Origin: Phycisphaerae bacterium
GTDB taxonomy: Bacteria; Planctomycetota; Phycisphaerae; Tepidisphaerales; Tepidisphaeraceae
Length of the DNA stretch: 25,299 nucleotides
Direction: 5' to 3'
NCBI GenBank assembly: GCA_014380825.1
Contig: JACMJD010000274.1
Coordinates: 1 to 25,299, forward strand
Position 1 is the first letter of the stretch. Every line of letters starts with the position of its first letter. The notes under the pieces are model-generated. The model saw nothing but the letters and a program-made list of their open reading frames with translations. It was not told the origin of the DNA and did not search any database. This document shows positions 23,222 through 25,299 of this stretch, in pieces. The position numbers and the translations under genes are program-made.

Positions 23222-23893
23222 TTACTTTGGAGTTCGAACGGTGGGGCCCTCTTCGTCCCAGTTGTCGTCGCCGGCATCGATGGCGGCTGGGAGATTTCCG
23301 ACGACGCGCGCGGCGCGGCCATCGGAAAGGGTGAACGTCGCCGTCAATCGCGACGCGCGAGCTGCGTCGAGTCGGCCGTTCACCTGCACCGTTTCGCCCA
23401 TGATCGTGCCGAGGCCGTGAAAGTACGGGCCGTCAAACATCAGGTTGTTGGCGACGAATCTTCCGCTGCGTCCGTCGGAGGTGAGCACGTCGGCCCGGAT
23501 TGAGACCTTGTCGTCCTTCACATCGGCCATGCCCGTGCCGTTGTAGGAGCCGGCAAGAATGGTGACGTAGCTTCCGTTTTTCGCGCGCTCCTGGCGATGC
23601 CCGGTGCCCCCGCGCGTTCGCGTGGGTCCGCCCGGCGTGCCCACGTTATTTCCATCAGTCACCCGCGGATCGCGGGGGGCAAGCGCGGTCGCTGTCGGTC
23701 CAGCGTTCGCCGGCTGCGCAGCTTGCGGCGAGAGCGAATGCGAAATACGCGGTGCCGCGCCCGGCGCGCTGGACGAAGCCCTCGCGCCCGTTAGCGCATC
23801 ACCGTTCGTACCGCGCATCTGATGCGCGCCAACCATCACCGCGCCAACAACCGTGGCGGCGGTGAGGAAAACAGCTAGTGGTTTCGACATCAT
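23222..23893 (-). CDS. Exported protein of unknown function next to a histidine kinase
   Basis: A 223-residue protein I do not recognise. Residues 3-25 (SKPLAVFLTAATVVGAVMVG) are a signal peptide or membrane anchor. Residues 26-105 are low-complexity, rich in Ala, Pro, Gly and Thr, and probably unstructured. Residues about 108-205 alternate hydrophobic and polar residues as in a small beta barrel or sandwich (SYVTILAGSYNGTGMADV, DGPYFHGLGTIMGETVQVNG, SRLTATFTLSDGRAARVVGN), with two similar GxGxxxGexVxV-like halves. There are no cysteines, and the C-terminus is acidic (DAGDDNWDEEG). ATG 23893 or 23890 fits the signal peptide; the open frame further up to 23977 is less likely. It lies 83 bases after the kinase on the same strand, so it may belong to the same operon, perhaps as a target or envelope accessory of that system. 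Confidence 0.7.
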   Translation of the reverse strand: MMSKPLAVFLTAATVVGAVMVGAHQMRGTNGDALTGARASSSAPGAAPRISHSLSPQAAQPANAGPTATALAPRDPRVTDGNNVGTPGGPTRTRGGTGHRQERAKNGSYVTILAGSYNGTGMADVKDDKVSIRADVLTSDGRSGRFVANNLMFDGPYFHGLGTIMGETVQVNGRLDAARASRLTATFTLSDGRAARVVGNLPAAIDAGDDNWDEEGPTVRTPK

Positions 23894-23976
23894 CGTTACT
23901 TCGCCCCCGGACGTTTTACCGTACTTACCTGACATCATTATTAAAGGAACATGAGAACACCGTGCCGAACTCCGCA

Positions 23977-25299
23977 TTAATAATTTTTCGCAACAACATC
24001 GACGCGTTTCATCGCCGCGGGCCTTTCTATCGGCTGACGGACGATAGGTCCAACGCGAACCTGGAATCGAGTGCCAATACCGACCTCGCTGGAGACATCC
24101 ACCGAACCGCCCATCTCCTGCACGTGAGTCTTCACGAGAAACAGGCCGAGTCCCATATGGCCGTCAGCGCTGCGCGATTTGTCTGCCCGATTGAACGGCT
24201 CAAACACGTGCGGCAAATGCTCGGCGGCGATTCCGGTTCCAGTGTCGGCGATCACGATCAGCGCCTCGTTGCCCGCTTCGGCCAGGCTCACGTCGACGCT
24301 GCCGCCGATGCGATTGTGGTGGATAGCGTTGCCGATCAGGTTCAGCAGCACGCTCCGCAATCTTGCAGACTGCGTGCGAACGACGATCGGCGAGACCTCG
24401 GTGCGAAGCTGCACCTGCTTCTCGCCGGCGAGCGCGTGCAGGCTGGCGACTATCTGTTCCACCACGGCCGACAGATCCAGATCCTGCGCTTCTTCGTCCA
24501 GTGCCGGAATCTCGGCGCGCGCCTGTGTCATGAGCGAATCGACCAGCGAGTGCATCAGCCGCGCGTCGGCGAGCGTGGTTTCGATTACGTCGCGATACGC
24601 GTTGCCGTCACGTGCGCGGCGAAGCGAAACTTCCAGCGTGGTGAGCATCGCCGCGACCGGCGTGCGTAGCTCGTGCGAAGCGTTGGCGAGGAATCGGCGT
24701 CGGCGCGTGAAGGAATCGTCCAGGCGCGCGAGCATCTCGTTCAGCCGCCGCGCCATCGGTTTCAGTTCTGTCGGCAAGCTCGTCTCGTCGATTCGGCGAT
24801 CGAGGGCCTGCTCGTCGATCAAGCCGATCACATCGGCCGCTTGATGCAGCGGCGCGAGGCATCGTCTGGCGATAAGCCGAGCGACCAGCGCCGCGATCAC
24901 GCCGCCGGCTGCGCCGCAGCCGATAAGCGTCCATCGCAGGAGCGCCATCGTCGAATCGAACTCAGCGGCCGATCCGCGGAAGGTGAGCGTTACCGGCTGA
25001 ATTGCGCTGCTTGCATCGGCGCTATCAACGGGTCGGCCAAACGCGCGAAGCGTGATCGTGCGCGAGCGCGTGCCATCCTGCGCCCGGGCGAACGATCGGC
25101 TGAGCAGCACCGGGCGAGTCGCATCGTCCGCCGCGCTACGCGCCGCCGGTCGCGCGACCGTCTGGCCAAGCTCGTTTCGCACGATGTAGCGATCATCCTC
25201 ATGCGTGCCGGCAGACTGCGTGAGAAACCGTCTGCCCGAGGCATCGGTGATCTCCGGCAGCGACGTCGCCCGATCAAATAGTGACCGATCCAGCTCCGC
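23977..25299 (-). CDS. Membrane sensor histidine kinase, N-terminus cut by window edge
   Basis: The frame is open to the last base of the window, giving 440 C-terminal residues; the GTG at 25182 is not the true start, since coding sequence with kinase-sensor character (ELDRSLFDRATSLPEITD) continues upstream. The order is: periplasmic sensor part, a transmembrane helix (LLRWTLIGCGAAGGVIAALV), a HAMP domain, the dimerisation box with phospho-acceptor His (LANASHELRTPVAAML), and the HATPase domain with N box (LNLIGNAIHHN), G1 (DTGTGIAAEH), F box (FEPFNR) and G2 (HMGLGLFLVK). This is the layout of OmpR-type partner kinases such as CusS and QseC. The response regulator and first transmembrane helix should lie beyond the right edge. 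The signal is not known. Confidence 0.93.
   Translation of the reverse strand, partial: AELDRSLFDRATSLPEITDASGRRFLTQSAGTHEDDRYIVRNELGQTVARPAARSAADDATRPVLLSRSFARAQDGTRSRTITLRAFGRPVDSADASSAIQPVTLTFRGSAAEFDSTMALLRWTLIGCGAAGGVIAALVARLIARRCLAPLHQAADVIGLIDEQALDRRIDETSLPTELKPMARRLNEMLARLDDSFTRRRRFLANASHELRTPVAAMLTTLEVSLRRARDGNAYRDVIETTLADARLMHSLVDSLMTQARAEIPALDEEAQDLDLSAVVEQIVASLHALAGEKQVQLRTEVSPIVVRTQSARLRSVLLNLIGNAIHHNRIGGSVDVSLAEAGNEALIVIADTGTGIAAEHLPHVFEPFNRADKSRSADGHMGLGLFLVKTHVQEMGGSVDVSSEVGIGTRFQVRVGPIVRQPIERPAAMKRVDVVAKNY

Overview
The window looks like a chromosomal segment of a GC-rich Planctomycetota bacterium, probably class Phycisphaerae. That placement is an inference from four things: a PEP-CTERM secreted protein with dockerin-like repeats, a five-domain S1 protein ending in a Trp-rich tail, weak or absent Shine-Dalgarno sites on most genes, and intergenic inverted repeats of several families. 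No rRNA, tRNA, CRISPR array, transposase, phage gene or defence system was seen. Both ends cut genes: an HNH nuclease at the left and a sensor histidine kinase at the right.

Layout, left to right. (1) Positions 1-470, minus: 5' part of an HNH endonuclease gene. (2) 641-2161, plus: a secreted DsbD-N-like protein and a secreted thioredoxin-fold protein, closed by a strong intrinsic terminator. (3) 2423-4829, minus: a probable operon of a PPP-family phosphatase, tRNA methyltransferase TrmL (4-base overlap) and a GmhB-like HAD phosphatase with an added membrane tail. (4) 5213-13395, plus: nuoH-J-K-L-M-N, the membrane arm of respiratory complex I, behind a good sigma70-type promoter. nuoI and nuoA-G are absent from the window. 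A small helical, possibly ferritin-like gene follows. (5) 13917-15440, minus: M32 carboxypeptidase. (6) 15581-17071, plus: ribosomal protein S1-like protein. (7) 17164-20379, minus: tricorn protease homologue. (8) 20515-23022, minus: a PEP-CTERM protein with two Asp-Thr-Gly motifs, apparently a bilobed aspartic protease. (9) 23222-25299, minus: a histidine kinase and a small exported protein of unknown function.

The main surprise is between the genes. At least six unrelated sets of long inverted repeats occupy intergenic gaps between 2348 and 17155. One family, with core GGGCGTCTCGCCC, occurs at three of the spacers inside the nuo operon, and a different family fills a fourth. Several are two hairpins that can also fold into one large hairpin. 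They extend neighbouring reading frames, so they are also a trap for start-codon prediction. The best protein-level candidate for something little described is the double-DTG PEP-CTERM protein.
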